Made by a program: the position numbers and the translations under genes. From Chlorella sorokiniana (Eukaryota > Chlorophyta > Trebouxiophyceae > Chlorellales > Chlorellaceae), in the NCBI GenBank assembly GCA_025917655.1, contig CP084613.1, positions 3,598,001 through 3,662,000 on the forward strand: a stretch of DNA of 64,000 nucleotides. Direction: 5' to 3'. Position 1 is the stretch's first letter, and each line of letters opens with the position of its first letter. Below are positions 15,228 through 26,100 of this stretch, piece by piece. The notes beneath the pieces were generated by a model. The model saw only the letters and a list, made by a program, of their open reading frames with translations, ran no database searches and was not told where the DNA came from.

Positions 15228-16413
15228 ATGGCCGTGGTCCCAAACTCAGCCGCACCCGCCGACACCTGCGAGCCGCAGGACTTTGGCGCCCGGGACCCCA
15301 CGGCAGGCGAGCTTGGCAGCAACTTTGGTGACAAGGTGCTGGGCAACTACAACACCGAACACATCATCAAGTGGGTGAAGGGGCCTGGGAGGGATGCTGT
15401 CTGGGAGCTGACGGCCCAGGAGGGGCACCGTGCCTGCCTGAAGGGGGACCGGCACTGGCGACCGGCTTGTGGGCTGCGGGCAGCTGCGGGCTGCAGCCTG
15501 CTTGGTTGTGGGTGCCAGCCACCCATGCCTTCTCCTGCTTGCCCGTGTGTTCAGGCCGCCTGATGCCATGGGCGAGATTGTGGGCCTGAAGAACAAGAAG
15601 TGCGTGCCGTGTGAGGGCGGCGTGCAGGCGCTGGGTGATGCTGAGGTCAACCGCCTGGCCAAGCAGGTGCGCCCGCCCCTCGCAGCTCTTCCCGCCTGCA
15701 TCCCCGGCATGTTGCAGCAGGCGCGATGGCGCAGGCCCGTGCCCACCGCTCCTGAAAGCTGCCGCCGCTGTGGCCTGCTGCTCTCCGCAGTGCCCCGGCT
15801 GGCGTGTGGTGAAGAACAAGGATGGCGTGGATGCCATCAGCCACGAGTGGAAGGTCCGCAACTTCAAGGCAGCCCTCGACCTGTTCCAGAGGCAAGCGCA
15901 TGCCCGGCAGGGGAGGCCACGGAGGACGCCGGAAAGCTGCTGGGTTGCCCGCGGTTGTCTCTTGTCCACACCTTTGGCCAAACGCCGAGCAACCTTTGCA
16001 AGCCTCGCTGCGTCCTCGCTCCTCACAGTGGCTGGCACAGCGGCGCCCAGCTGCGCACCCCCCATCCCTTATCAATGTCCCGCAGGATAGCGGTGGTTGC
16101 TGAGGAGCAGGGCCACCACCCTGACCTCCACCTCACCGGCTACAACAACGTCGCCGCAGAAATGACCACCCACGCGGCCAGGGGCCTCACCGAGAACGAC
16201 TTCATCATGGCGGCCAAGGTGGGTGCGGGAGCTGGGAGGCGGGCGCAGCGCATTCACCTACCACAGCCTGCCTGACGTGGTGGTGGAAAGGGGTGCCCTC
16301 TATAGCTTCCTCGCTTGCCGCCCTCATCCATGTCCCTCCTGTGGGTGCCGCAGATCAACGAAATTGAGGTCGCCGACCTGCTGCCCAAGCGCAAGCCAAA
16401 GTTCTGGGCATGA
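15228..16413 (+). CDS. Pterin-4a-carbinolamine dehydratase (PCD/DCoH family)
   Basis: The enzyme dehydrates 4a-hydroxytetrahydropterin during recycling of pterin cofactors; plant homologues are organellar and linked to molybdenum-cofactor and pterin metabolism. The N-terminal exon gives DFGARDPTAGELG then FGDKVLGNYNTEH, as in plant PCDs. Next come KNKKCVPCEGGVQAL (to 15666), CPGWRVVKNKDGV...WKVRNFKAALDLFQ (15791-15891), the signature EEQGHHPDLHLTGYNN (16086-16218) and INEIEVADLLPKRKPK (16354-16413). The paired His of EGHHPDLH are the catalytic residues and are present. The intron 15892-16085 begins GCAAGC and ends AG, so it is a GC-AG intron, and the frame only works with that donor. The junction near 15370/15556 does not fit a clean phase. 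ATG 15228 follows a good acceptor, so a transit-peptide exon upstream is likely. Confidence 0.9.
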
Positions 16414-16792
16414 GCGTGCTCCCCAGCGCTGGCGCACTTCAGCATGCCGGCCAGCGGAACTGCGTGTGGGGACATGCAGCGCGCGCCGGGCAGGCCGCCT
16501 GCGCAGCACTCACCTATTGTTGGACTTGTGGAATGCCGTACGGTGTATGCTGCCCAACCGGGGTGTACCACAATTTTCAATCCACAACCATTTCGTTGAC
16601 AAGTCGATCCCTGTCACAGATCATACTCAATGACTGCATCTGTCGGTCGAATGTGTGCTTTGCAAGCCATTCCCATCCTGCCGGACACCTGGCATTTTAG
16701 CAGACATGGTGTAAACTCTCATTTGCGTAGTTGCAGACGATCCTATGAAGATTCTGCACACCATCAGGATATGCAGACAGCATTGCACATTT
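16414..16792. other. Convergent 3' spacer
   Basis: The spacer lies between the stops of the dehydratase (plus) and the HTH protein (minus), and is less GC-rich than the coding sequence around it. I see no gene in it. Confidence 0.5.
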
Positions 16793-19700
16793 CTAACCAC
16801 TGCCCTCAGCTTCTTGGCCCGCCTGCTGCTGCTCCTGCTGCTGCTGCGGCAGCGGCTCCTCAGCATCGTTTGCGTCCTCCTTGCCCCGCCGGATGAGCTC
16901 GGCGTCGTCTGTCAGCTGGCGGCGCGCCTCCTCAACGCTGCGCCGACCCTTGGCTGTGGCGCTGTAGCTGAAGGGGGTCCCGCGGCCACCAGTGCCGCCA
17001 CGCACAAGCTTGCCTGCGTGGCGGTTGCAGCAAATTCCAGGGGTGTGGGCATGGCAAGCCAGGCTGTCATCCCAACCGACCAGCCTGCAGCAGGCAGCAG
17101 GGGAGTCACGCCGCCCATGCAGCAGCGCAGCACACCCTGCTCTGCAAGGAAGCGCAGCGCCTTGGACACGTCTGGGTTGTTGCCAAACTCGCGCCGAACC
17201 TCGCTCTCCCGCACATCTGCGTACCGGGTGGTGGCAGGGGAGGGGGAGGGGGTTGGGGGCGCTCAGCGGGCACGAGCAAGCGGGTGCCGGCAAGGAGTCA
17301 CAGGGCTTGGGAGCACCGCGGCACTCCTGTGCCACCCGCAGTAGCTTCCCGCGGCGCTGCCCTGCCCTCACCGCTGCGGCCGCCTACGTGGACCAGGATT
17401 TGCAGGCTGAAGCGTTGCACGCGAGTCAGCTGGCCGGGCTGCATGCCAGAGGGGTGCAAGGAGATCATGCAAGCAATGGGGCACGCATATGATGCCAAGC
17501 GCGCTTGCCCCTGCAAGTGAGCTGACATCTGCCCTCGGCAGCCAGCCAATGGGTCCTGGCGCCCTCACCACGCGTTGCTTGCTCAGCAGCGCTGCTGCCA
17601 CCTTGGCCGGGTCCTTGCGGTGCCCGTCCCCCTGCCACGGCCGGCACGCCTGGGGTGGCCGCGGCGTTTCCGGCGCGCCGCCCGCTGGCTTGTGCTGCTG
17701 GGGGCGGTTCCTCGTCGCCCTCTGACTCCTCGCCCTCCAACTCCTCGCTCTTCGACCTACCGCTGCCAACAGCACATGGGCTGCCCAGCTGCGGCGCCTT
17801 GCTCGGCAGCTGGGTTGCGCGCGGTGCACGGGAGCTCTCAGCAGCAGCACATGCCTTGATCCCGGCATTTGCCGCCACGGCTGCAGCCCGCTGCCTGAAG
17901 CCGCTGGTTGGTGCTGCTGCAGCCTCCACCGCCGCTGCAGAGGCAGGCTCACAGCGTGCATCCAGCGCATTGCCCTGCTGGCTGTCATTGATGGGCGGCG
18001 CAGGCCTCGCTGTCCTGGCCTTTTTGGCAGCAGGCACAGCGCCATCAGGGTCGGCGACGCGTCGCTGCACACGAGGGCAAAATCAACGGTCAGCCTGGGC
18101 TCTCTAACAGGGAGGAGCCAAGCCTCATGGCAGACCAGCACACGTCACGCCCACCTTCTTCAGGCTTGCTGCGTCCTTGACAGGCTGCTTAGCCTGCACG
18201 GCTGGGTCAGTGACGGCGGCAGGCACCCCGCCATCACGTGTCGGCCCCTTTTCGCCGCCTTGCGCCCGGCAGCTGCAAAGGGGGAGCTACTGCACGCTTG
18301 CCAGCAGGGGGCTCTGCGTGTGTTGCTCCCTCAGGCAGTGACGAGACTCGGTGGCCCGCAGCATCCGCCTGGCGCGGCACAGCCGACTTGCGGCCAGCCC
18401 TGCGCCGGGGCTGCACAGGGGCGCCCGGCTCTGCCGCCAGCTGCTTGGGCAGCACTTTGAGCCGGGGCTGTGCCGGTTGCCCGCTGGGAGCCATGCTGCA
18501 CCGCAGCAGTGGTAGGTGCCTTTGGAAAGCTACGCTTGCCGGCAGCCGGCTCACGTGAAGCAGGAGGCTTTACCTCCTGTTTTACAGCTGCCTGCCCCTT
18601 GCGTGCAGCTTTTGGCGCTGTCTGCCGCACAGAGTCAAACGGCTGCTGGATGGCTGGTGCAGCTGTCCTTGGCTGCTCGTCCACAAACCTCTGCGGCGCA
18701 ACCCGTCGCCGTGGCCTCCTGGGCTGTGCTACATCGTGCTGCGCTTCTGGCTGGCACACGCGCGGTGGCAGGCTGCAAAGGCTGCGGGCTGAGCATCAAG
18801 AGCGGAGCCAGCAGCTGTGCCTGCTCAGGCAGCAGGCCAAAAGCAGGATCCAGGGAATCAGCACGTACGATGCCTGCATGGGTTGTTGGCAGAGGGACAT
18901 GATGAGGTGGTTCCATGAGAAATATCAGACTTGGATGCGGCTGTCTTGCTTGCCTGGGGCAGAAGACACGGGCTGTGGCAGCTTGCCAATGCCGTCCAGA
19001 GCGGTGAAGCAGCCGTCTGTGGTGCCCTCTGGCTCGCTGTCAAATGCTGCCCATGCCTGGCCCAGAGCAGCAAACCGCTCCGTTCCGTCCTCTCGAGCTC
19101 TGTGAGGGGGATTTGCACGCTGGGACCTTCCCTGGCGACAAGACGGGGGCTGTCCTTGTCGCTGCCACTGTCGGTGCCGCTGCCCGCTGAGCTGCCTGGT
19201 GCAGCAGCTCGATAGCTGTTTGGCATGCTGGCAGGCAGGGGTACAGGCACAAGGGTGCCAACACGTGGAGGATCGGGGGCACCAATGATGGGGTGGGTGC
19301 TGGAGAGGGGCAGCGCAGCGTGCAAAGCAGGGGCGCTGACATCGCCTGTCGAAGAGGGCGGCGGCGGGAGCAGCACCCAACTGAAGTTTGGCTGCGCCTG
19401 CGACAGAAGTGCAGGTGCCTGTGCAGGGTTCAACACAGTGGGACACTGCGGAACGCAGCCGCTGGCAGCTCTGGACACATTGGGGCGCGGACCAACGTAG
19501 CTTGGGCCAGCGCCGGCTGCTGCAGCTGCGGAAGCGGTAGCAGCGATGGGTGCTGTTGCTGCCATGGGGGCTCGGTGTCAGCTCTTGGTGGCGGAACAAA
19601 GGTGCAGCGGAAGCCTGGGGAGGCCAGCAGGCTGCTGACGCTGGAGGGAAGGGCAGTTGGGGAGCCAAACACCAGGATGTTTCTTCCTACATGAAAGGTG

Positions 19701-20158
19701 CAGGGTGGCAAGCCTTAAGGTCGGCCTCAAGGCACGGATGACGACCAGCAAACTTCCAGCGCACTATATGTGTCAGGCTGCCGTGCCCAAGCAATGCCAA
19801 ACGCCAACCTGCCGCAGGGTTGCGCAGCTGCGATGCCGATGCTGAGCTCAAAGGCGCCAGCCTGCCATGGCCAGGTTCTGCTCCTGTAGATGGCGTGGCT
19901 CGGCGCACAGCGCCCACTGGGCTGGCCAGCATGCATCTCAGGTCAGGGCTGAAGACTTCCTCGCTGCCCCTTCCCTCGCCGCTAGGGAGGGCGTTGCCGC
20001 TGTCAGCTGCGGTGGTCGCCAAGAGGGGCAATGCAGCGGCAGCAGTTGTAGCTGCAGCTGCAGTGTCAGACGCAGGCAGGTTTGGCGCCATCCTTGCGAG
20101 CTGCCAGCCTGCGTTCGTGATCGGCCATTAGCAAACGCATCAGTTCTGTCAGAGACAT
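16793..20158 (-). CDS. Large low-complexity protein with C-terminal three-helix HTH domain
   Basis: Near the C-terminus, VRESEVRREFGNNPDVSKAL then RFLAEQGVLR, and after an intron GGTGGRGTPFSYSATAKG, form the plant 'HTH three-helical bundle' pattern (helix, NPDxSKALRxL recognition helix, GxGGRGxPFxY wing), usually read as DNA-binding. After it comes an acidic, Gln-rich end (QQQQEQQQAGQEAEGSG, stop at 16793-16795). The long N-terminal part is rich in A, P, S and K, with basic patches such as PRRPRRRVAPQRF and KKARTARP, and appears disordered. The start MSLTELMRLLMADHERR at 20156-20158 follows a CAG run. A further upstream exon to about 20507 (RFRPGKAGRKLRTC...) is possible. The frame slips at least twice. 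It may be a chromatin or transcription factor; function unknown. Confidence 0.6.
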
Positions 20159-20927
20159 GCTGCTGCTGCTGCTGCAGTTCAATTGGTGGAGTGGGCAAAG
20201 CAGCGCTTGCAGCGGCGGTCAGAGCCGCTGGTTCTCAGCCTCCTGCCAGTGGCAGAAGCCTCAGCAGGTCATGCAGGGCTCACACCTGGTGCCGGCACGG
20301 CTTCCCAGCCCAGAAGCCAGGAAAGCTGAGCAGCTGCGTTGGAGGGTTATCCTTCGCCTTTGGGCGCCGTGCGGCGAACTCAGTCGCCGGGCAACGAAGA
20401 AACGGGATTGAAGCAGCGCTTAAGCTTGCAGTCCTGCCCTTCCGAAGGCGTTCGATCAGCTGACAGGTTCGCAGCTTTCTGCCTGCTTTCCCAGGTCTAA
20501 ATCTCAAAGTGTTTTAAATGATGTTTCATTGCTTAAAAGGCAGGAGAACTAGATGTAAGCGCGACAGGAAGATTTCGACCTCGAAAAGAAAGTGCTGGAT
20601 GACCGGTTGAATGCGTCGGCGCTGGCGCTCAAAATCTGGCTCAGAGGCTCCAAGAAACCATCCAGGGTGTCTAATCAGGCTCCTTGCGCTCCTGCAAGGT
20701 GTGTTACGACGAGTTAGGTTGTGGGTTGCATAAAAACGGCATGCTTACATGGCAGCGACGCTGACGGCAGACTGTATCGCACCTTGCGGTAGTTTGATTT
20801 GCAACAAAGCTTGATGCGCTTCGTTGGCACAAGGCTTTCAAATGTGCTGCCTAACTGTATACCAGCTAATACAAACTCCTCAAGGTGACGCCCGCCGCCC
20901 GCGACACTGGCAGTCGCTGCAACGCTG
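20159..20927. other. Spacer between HTH protein and PIG-Y genes
   Basis: It may include a first exon of the HTH gene (20280-20507, with a good donor after KPCRHQ). The rest (20508-20927) is AT-richer with no gene that I can support. Confidence 0.4.
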
Positions 20928-21495
20928 TCAGCTGTTGTGCTTGAACAGCTTCATGGAAAACCAATTCAGGCCGATGGTAATGATGAACACAGGCATGGTG
21001 AGCGGCACCAGCAGGTGATAGTATCGGTCGCGTTGCACAGCTGCCAGCCAAGGGTGGGACAGTGGCGGCAACAAGGGCGCCAGCTGCGCAGACCCCAATG
21101 GTCAACATGGTCAGAAGAAGGCAGTCAAGTTCTCTCTTCAAAGGAATTCCCAGGACAAGCAGACAGCCAGGCAAGCGTATAATCGGATGCACGGCACTAT
21201 TTGCATCTGCAACGGCCTGGCAGCTTTGGCGTGCCCCTTCTCAGCTCACCACAATGGCGAATATGCCCAAAGCCAGAACAGCCATGCCAGCAACGATCAA
21301 CAAAATACTGCATGGTGGCAGACAGAGCTACTGGTCGAAGACCGAGAACTGAGGCTGCACGAAGCACAGGCAGGAACCACAGGCACAAGGGCGGTTGAGG
21401 CTGCTCAGGCCAGCAAGCCAACGGCCCACCTACCCAAGGGTTAGCAGCTTCACATCCACGCGAAGTGGCCGATTGGTGGGCTCGTCTGCTGCCAT
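20928..21495 (-). CDS. PIG-Y-like subunit of GPI-GlcNAc transferase
   Basis: Small membrane subunit of the enzyme that starts GPI-anchor synthesis on the cytosolic face of the ER. Exon 1 (21434-21495) gives MAADEPTNRPLRVDVKLL. Two further exons give FSVFDH and the first membrane helix ILLIVAGMAVLALGIFAIV. The last exon (20928-21040) gives YYHLLVPLTMPVFIITIGLN then WFSMKLFKHN and a stop. Human PIGY ends ...YSLLLPITIPVYV...WMGIKLFRHN, so both the second helix and the KLF[KR]HN end match. Predicted length is about 80-100 residues, close to PIGY. Phases at two inner junctions do not close, either because of a small missed exon or a base error. Confidence 0.72.
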
Positions 21496-22255
21496 GAGGT
21501 CCTGAAGTCACGTTGCAGCAACCAAGACGCGCCAAAATCAGGCACAGACAGATCCGAACTGCGCTTGCCAGATTTGCCGCCAGCAGCACCGTCAACCGCC
21601 CACTTGCCTGCAGTGTATGTGTGGACGCTACGCGCCTCCAATTCCGTTCTAGGACCCCAAAGGGCGTTTTGCCTTCATCACTGTTGGTTGACTCGCGCCG
21701 ATGCGTCCTTTCAGCACCGGGGCGTCGGGACGACAGCCCCATGTGTGGTAACAAGGATTGAAACACGCCTTCAGATGCCGTTGGGGTTTGTATCTTTTGC
21801 GATTGTCACCAAAGTGCAGCATTTAGAGAAGGCGAGGGACAGCGTGGCGTCGCAGAGAAAACCCCGATGCATCGTGGATTCCTTGGGCCTGGTTGACCCG
21901 TTGTTGTGTGGTCAAGCGCCTGGTGAGTTTAGAACGTTACGGCAGCGACCTCAGGAGCTGGCGGGGAGCGGAGTCTTGTCCCCTTGCCTGTGCAGCTGGT
22001 GCTCCCTCGCCGTCCTTTTCTCGCTCCTCCAGGTCTGGAAAATACTTTTTCTTGTAGGCCGAACCAGGCTTGGGGCAGACCTCAGCAGGCTTGCACACCT
22101 CGCGCTGGGGCCGTTTGCTAGCCCTTGCGGCACGTATAGGCATGCTTGTGTTCTCCTAGCCGTTGCGCTGCAGTTCTGCAGCCTGAGCCCGCTCTCTGCC
22201 TGACCCGCTGGCAAACCCCTTCTGCCGCAGGGTGCAGCTCTAGCGGCGGGGCAGG
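21496..22255. other. Divergent spacer
   Basis: The spacer lies between PIG-Y (minus) and NDUFB10 (plus) and should hold both promoters. I see no gene with support in it. Confidence 0.4.
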
Positions 22256-22875
22256 ATGGGTGTGGGAGGGCCCAAATCCCCCAAAGAGCCCGAGGGCTAT
22301 GACCCAAACAACAAGTTTGCAGACCCAGTGCTGTACTTCAAGCATCGGGAGGCCAAGGTGGCCGAGGAGTATGTCAAAGTAGCTGAGGCCAAGGTTAGCA
22401 GCAGCGCCCGGTATCTTTGCTGTTAGTTCAGTCGACCTCTGCTTGCAACAGAACTTTCAGTCCACTGCCATGTCCATCCATCACAGTGCTGCTGGCGCCA
22501 GCTGTTTGCTGCCTGCGTTGTATCACACGTGACAAGAGTATGCTGAGCCCATGGCCCATCCCCCTGCCCTGCCTGCGCACAGCTGATCCGCAAGGAGCTC
22601 AAAAATGCTACAAGGAGTCGGGGTCAACTACCAGCAGAAGTGCCGCGACCTGGCGCAGGTGGGTGCCGCAGGCTGGGTGTGGGGCATCCAGGGCTGCGAT
22701 GCGCGCACGCCCTGCCGAAGCATTCCTCGGTTCCTTGCGCTGACTGGCACCGCTTGCCCCCTGGTGCTGCCCTCAGGAGTACCTGGCAGCCATCAAGGGC
22801 GTGGGCATCTACCGTGCGAAGTCGGGGCCTCATGATGAGCCGCGGTGGGAAGCCTACAATGCGACGCGCAAGTGA
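22256..22875 (+). CDS. Complex I subunit NDUFB10/PDSW
   Basis: Accessory subunit of the membrane arm of mitochondrial NADH:ubiquinone oxidoreductase. Three exons: 22256-22393 (MGVGGPKSPKEPEGYDP...), 22583-22658 and 22777-22875. Exon 2 reads LIRKELK, then CYKES, then GVNYQQKCRDLAQ, which matches the plant PDSW pattern of an LR-x-KLR-x-CYR-x-EGVN-x-x-QKC block. It keeps both Cys of the CxxxxGVNxxxKC stretch known to form a twin-cysteine fold. Exon 3 ends the protein with YRAKSGPHDEPRWEAYNATR. Exon 2 needs two single-base corrections within 30 nt, at an AAAAA run and a GGGG run near 22600-22622. Length (about 104 residues) fits the plant family. Confidence 0.85.
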
Positions 22876-23164
22876 AGCGCAGCATGTGGAGCCAAGCATT
22901 TCAGCAGTGCCAACTCACGCAGGCTTCTCCTGGCCAGCTTGCAGCCAAGGATATTCTGTTCAGCGGTCAGGGGCGGCCTGGCGGATATATGCCCAGCATG
23001 CAGCTTGTTTATGCACCCAGCTGGCAGGCTACTTCTATGCCGCTGCGCTGCCTGTCTTTCCACCGCCTGGAAACTCAGGAGGCTGGTTATAACTTCTTGC
23101 TTGCTGAATAGTGAAGGACAAATGTGGTGGGAAAGGTTTTCAGGCATTTGTCAGCAGGGATGCA
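22876..23164. other. Convergent 3' spacer
   Basis: The spacer lies between NDUFB10 and the Sfi1-like gene. I see no gene in it. Confidence 0.5.
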
Positions 23165-26100
23165 TCACGCACGTTGTTGGAGTTCGGCAAGCGTAGCTGC
23201 AGTCAGAGGGTGCACGTGGACCTGCACCGCCTGCCATCCAGCTGAAGCCGCTCCGCCAGGCTGCCGCTGATGGCTGTAGCGCTGGTGCCGCTGACGCCAG
23301 TAGTCTGCCGCTGCTCGCCAGTCTGCAGCATCGCTCCTGTTGGAGGCCACCTGTTCCTGCTGCTGCTTTGGTGGATCAAAGGAGCGCTGGATGACGACGG
23401 TGGTGGTGCTGGTTGCCATGTGTTCGTTCCGACTGGACTCCGCTCGTTTGACTGGCGGCTGCTGCGACTGGTTCCTGAAGGAGGCCTGCTGCTGCGTGCC
23501 TGCGCCGTCGCTGCTGGCACTGCGGGAACCTCGCGCATTTGCTGCAAGGGCCGACAGCGCGTGCTGCTGTATGCGCATCTCTCTGTGCACTTCCGCTGCA
23601 CTGGCCAGCACGCGGCGCCTCTTCAAGGCGGCGGCCGCCGCTTGCCAGCGCTGCAGGAGCAGCCGCAAGGGGCCCTGCACCTGCCATCGCAGCCAGAAGC
23701 GTGCCAGCTGCTCCGCGGTGGCCTCGGTGGCAGCCTGCCATGCTGCCAGAGCAACCAGCAGAAGCCTGTCCTTCCGCTGCTGCCGGGCGGCTTCGTACCG
23801 CCAGTGCCGCGCTGCAGGTGCGCAGTGCACGGGCAGTGCTGAAAGTCAGTCAAGGACAGCAGGCTGGAGTCGCAGCAAGACCAGCTGGGCTCACAGCTGG
23901 CCAAGCAAGCAAGCAGGACATGAGTGGGGAGGTGGTGGGCGGTCGTGAGCAGCTCACCCGAACAGGCTGCCAGGCTCCGCCAGTGCGCCAGCATGTGAGC
24001 CGCCAGCCGCACCAGCCGCTCCTGCTCCCGCGCCTCTGCGGCAGCATGCTGGAAGGCAGCCAGCCCTGCGGCCTTCAGCTGCCTCACCCTGCACGGCAGG
24101 AACAAGCGGCCTGCGGTTGCCAAGCGGGCGTGTCAAGCGCGGGGTGCCGGCATGCTTGGGGTATCCCTAGGATACAGACACGCAACACCATGTGCGGATT
24201 GCGCGCCGCTGCCACATCAGCAAAGGCCCCTGCACACCTCAGCGCGATGGCAGCAAACTCCAGCATGCCCTGCCGCCGCTCCTCCTGCGCTTGCAGCACC
24301 GCCAGCTGCCACGCACGCCAGCAGGCCGCAACGCGCTCGTAGTTGCGCTGGTGCAAGCGGGCGCCCACCTCATCCCGCCACAACTCCGCTGCAGTGCTGA
24401 AGACGCGGTGCAGCAAGGCCTGCGCAAGGGGGCCAGGGGGAAAGGGGGGGAGGGCGGGTTGAATCAATTCATCACGGCAGTAGTGCGATGCATTCCCAAA
24501 GCCCCATGAGAATGCCGACCGTCAGCTGGAGGCTACATTTGACACGAATCAGCATGCCCGTGCTCGGGAGCCCGCTGGGCAGCACAGCACACCTTGCCGC
24601 GCTGCACCCGGCGCCACTGCCGGAAGGCGGCAGCCAGGAGGCCAGACTGGTAGAGGGCAAAGGCGGTGCGCAGGCGCGCTGCTTTCTGCCGCCGCTGTCG
24701 CGTCCACGCGCGCCAAAACCGCAGCTCATTTCGCAGGCGCAGCAGGGCGGCTCCCTCATGGACAGCATCGCGCCAGCACTCGTGCTGCACATGCTGCCGC
24801 CACGCCGCCACGCCAAGCGAAAGCATCCTGCGGCGGGCAAAGCTGTCGGCGGCCGCGTCCGCCTCGCGCTGCCAGCTTTGCTGCACTGCTGCCGCAAGCC
24901 AGCGGCGCAGCAGCCAGCGGCGGCGCAGCGCAACCGCCGCGGCTGCTTCCTTGGCAGCTGCAGGGATCGCGTGGGAGCGCCAGGCTCGGAAGGCTGCCAC
25001 CAAGTGCCGCCGCCGCCAGGCCTCTGCCGCAGCGCAGAGCGCCTCGCCGGTCGCCGATGCCTCAGCTCGCAGCAAGGCCAGGCCACGGCGCAGCAGCACG
25101 CGAGAGTGAAAGCAGGCCGCCGCAGCATCCACTGCACACGGGGAGGAGGTACATTCAGCTCGGGTCAGGCTTGCATTGAGACGCACGCAGAAGTTGATGA
25201 GCGGCACATGCCTCCCTAGCCTCACCTGTCAGCGGTGGTGGGGCAGGCTCGCCCGCTGAAGCCGGGCGCCCATGTCGCTGCTCCGCGACGACGGCTGCGG
25301 CACGCTGTGCACCACAGCAACTTCCCATGGAGACGCAGGGCACACGGCTGCCGCCTGTGTTGCTGGCGTTGTGCCCGTGAGGCAGGGGCCGAACGCCGTA
25401 CAATTCGCTGGGGCGCCGTCCGCCAGCAGGGAGGCAGTGCCCGCCGCCAACCCATCCACTGTTGGCGGCGGACGGCGCTGTTGCACCGCGGTGGGCGACG
25501 GCATCGCCGCCCGACCCGTCCCGCTTCCTGGGCAGCCTGCAGGCGCCGCTTTGGCCTGCGGGCGGCGCTGCCCCTGCCGGAGCGGCAGCAGCCGCGGCCT
25601 GGTGCCAGCTCTGCAGCCGCTGCACCAGCTCCTGCAGCTGCCCCGCCTTCATCTGCTTGTGCAGCACCCGATTGGCGGCCTGGCGCAGACGCCCCGCCGC
25701 CGCCGCCTGCTGGGCTGCCAGAAGGCGCTGCTGGTCCTCCGCCGCGCTCGCCTCCTGCAATGCCGCCACAGCAGCCACTGCCGCCGCCTCGTGCCGGGCC
25801 ATGGACACGTCCAGCTGCGACTTAGCCCTCGTTCTGCGCTCGGCGGCGGCCACCAGGCCTGAATGAGCGTGGAGCAGCGCCTGCTGTGCATGCTGGGCGC
25901 AGCGGTTGGCCTGCTCCACTGCCGCACGCAGCCCCGGCAGCTGCTGCTCAGCCGCAGCAGCCTCCAGCTGGTGCTGCTCCAGCCGCTGGCGCGCCTCTTT
26001 CAGCCGAGCCATTACGGGAGGCTGCTGCGTGCGGTGGCAGGCAGCCAGCTCCCTGGCAACGCCCTCCACAGACTTGCTCCAACGCTGCACGCCAGCGGAC

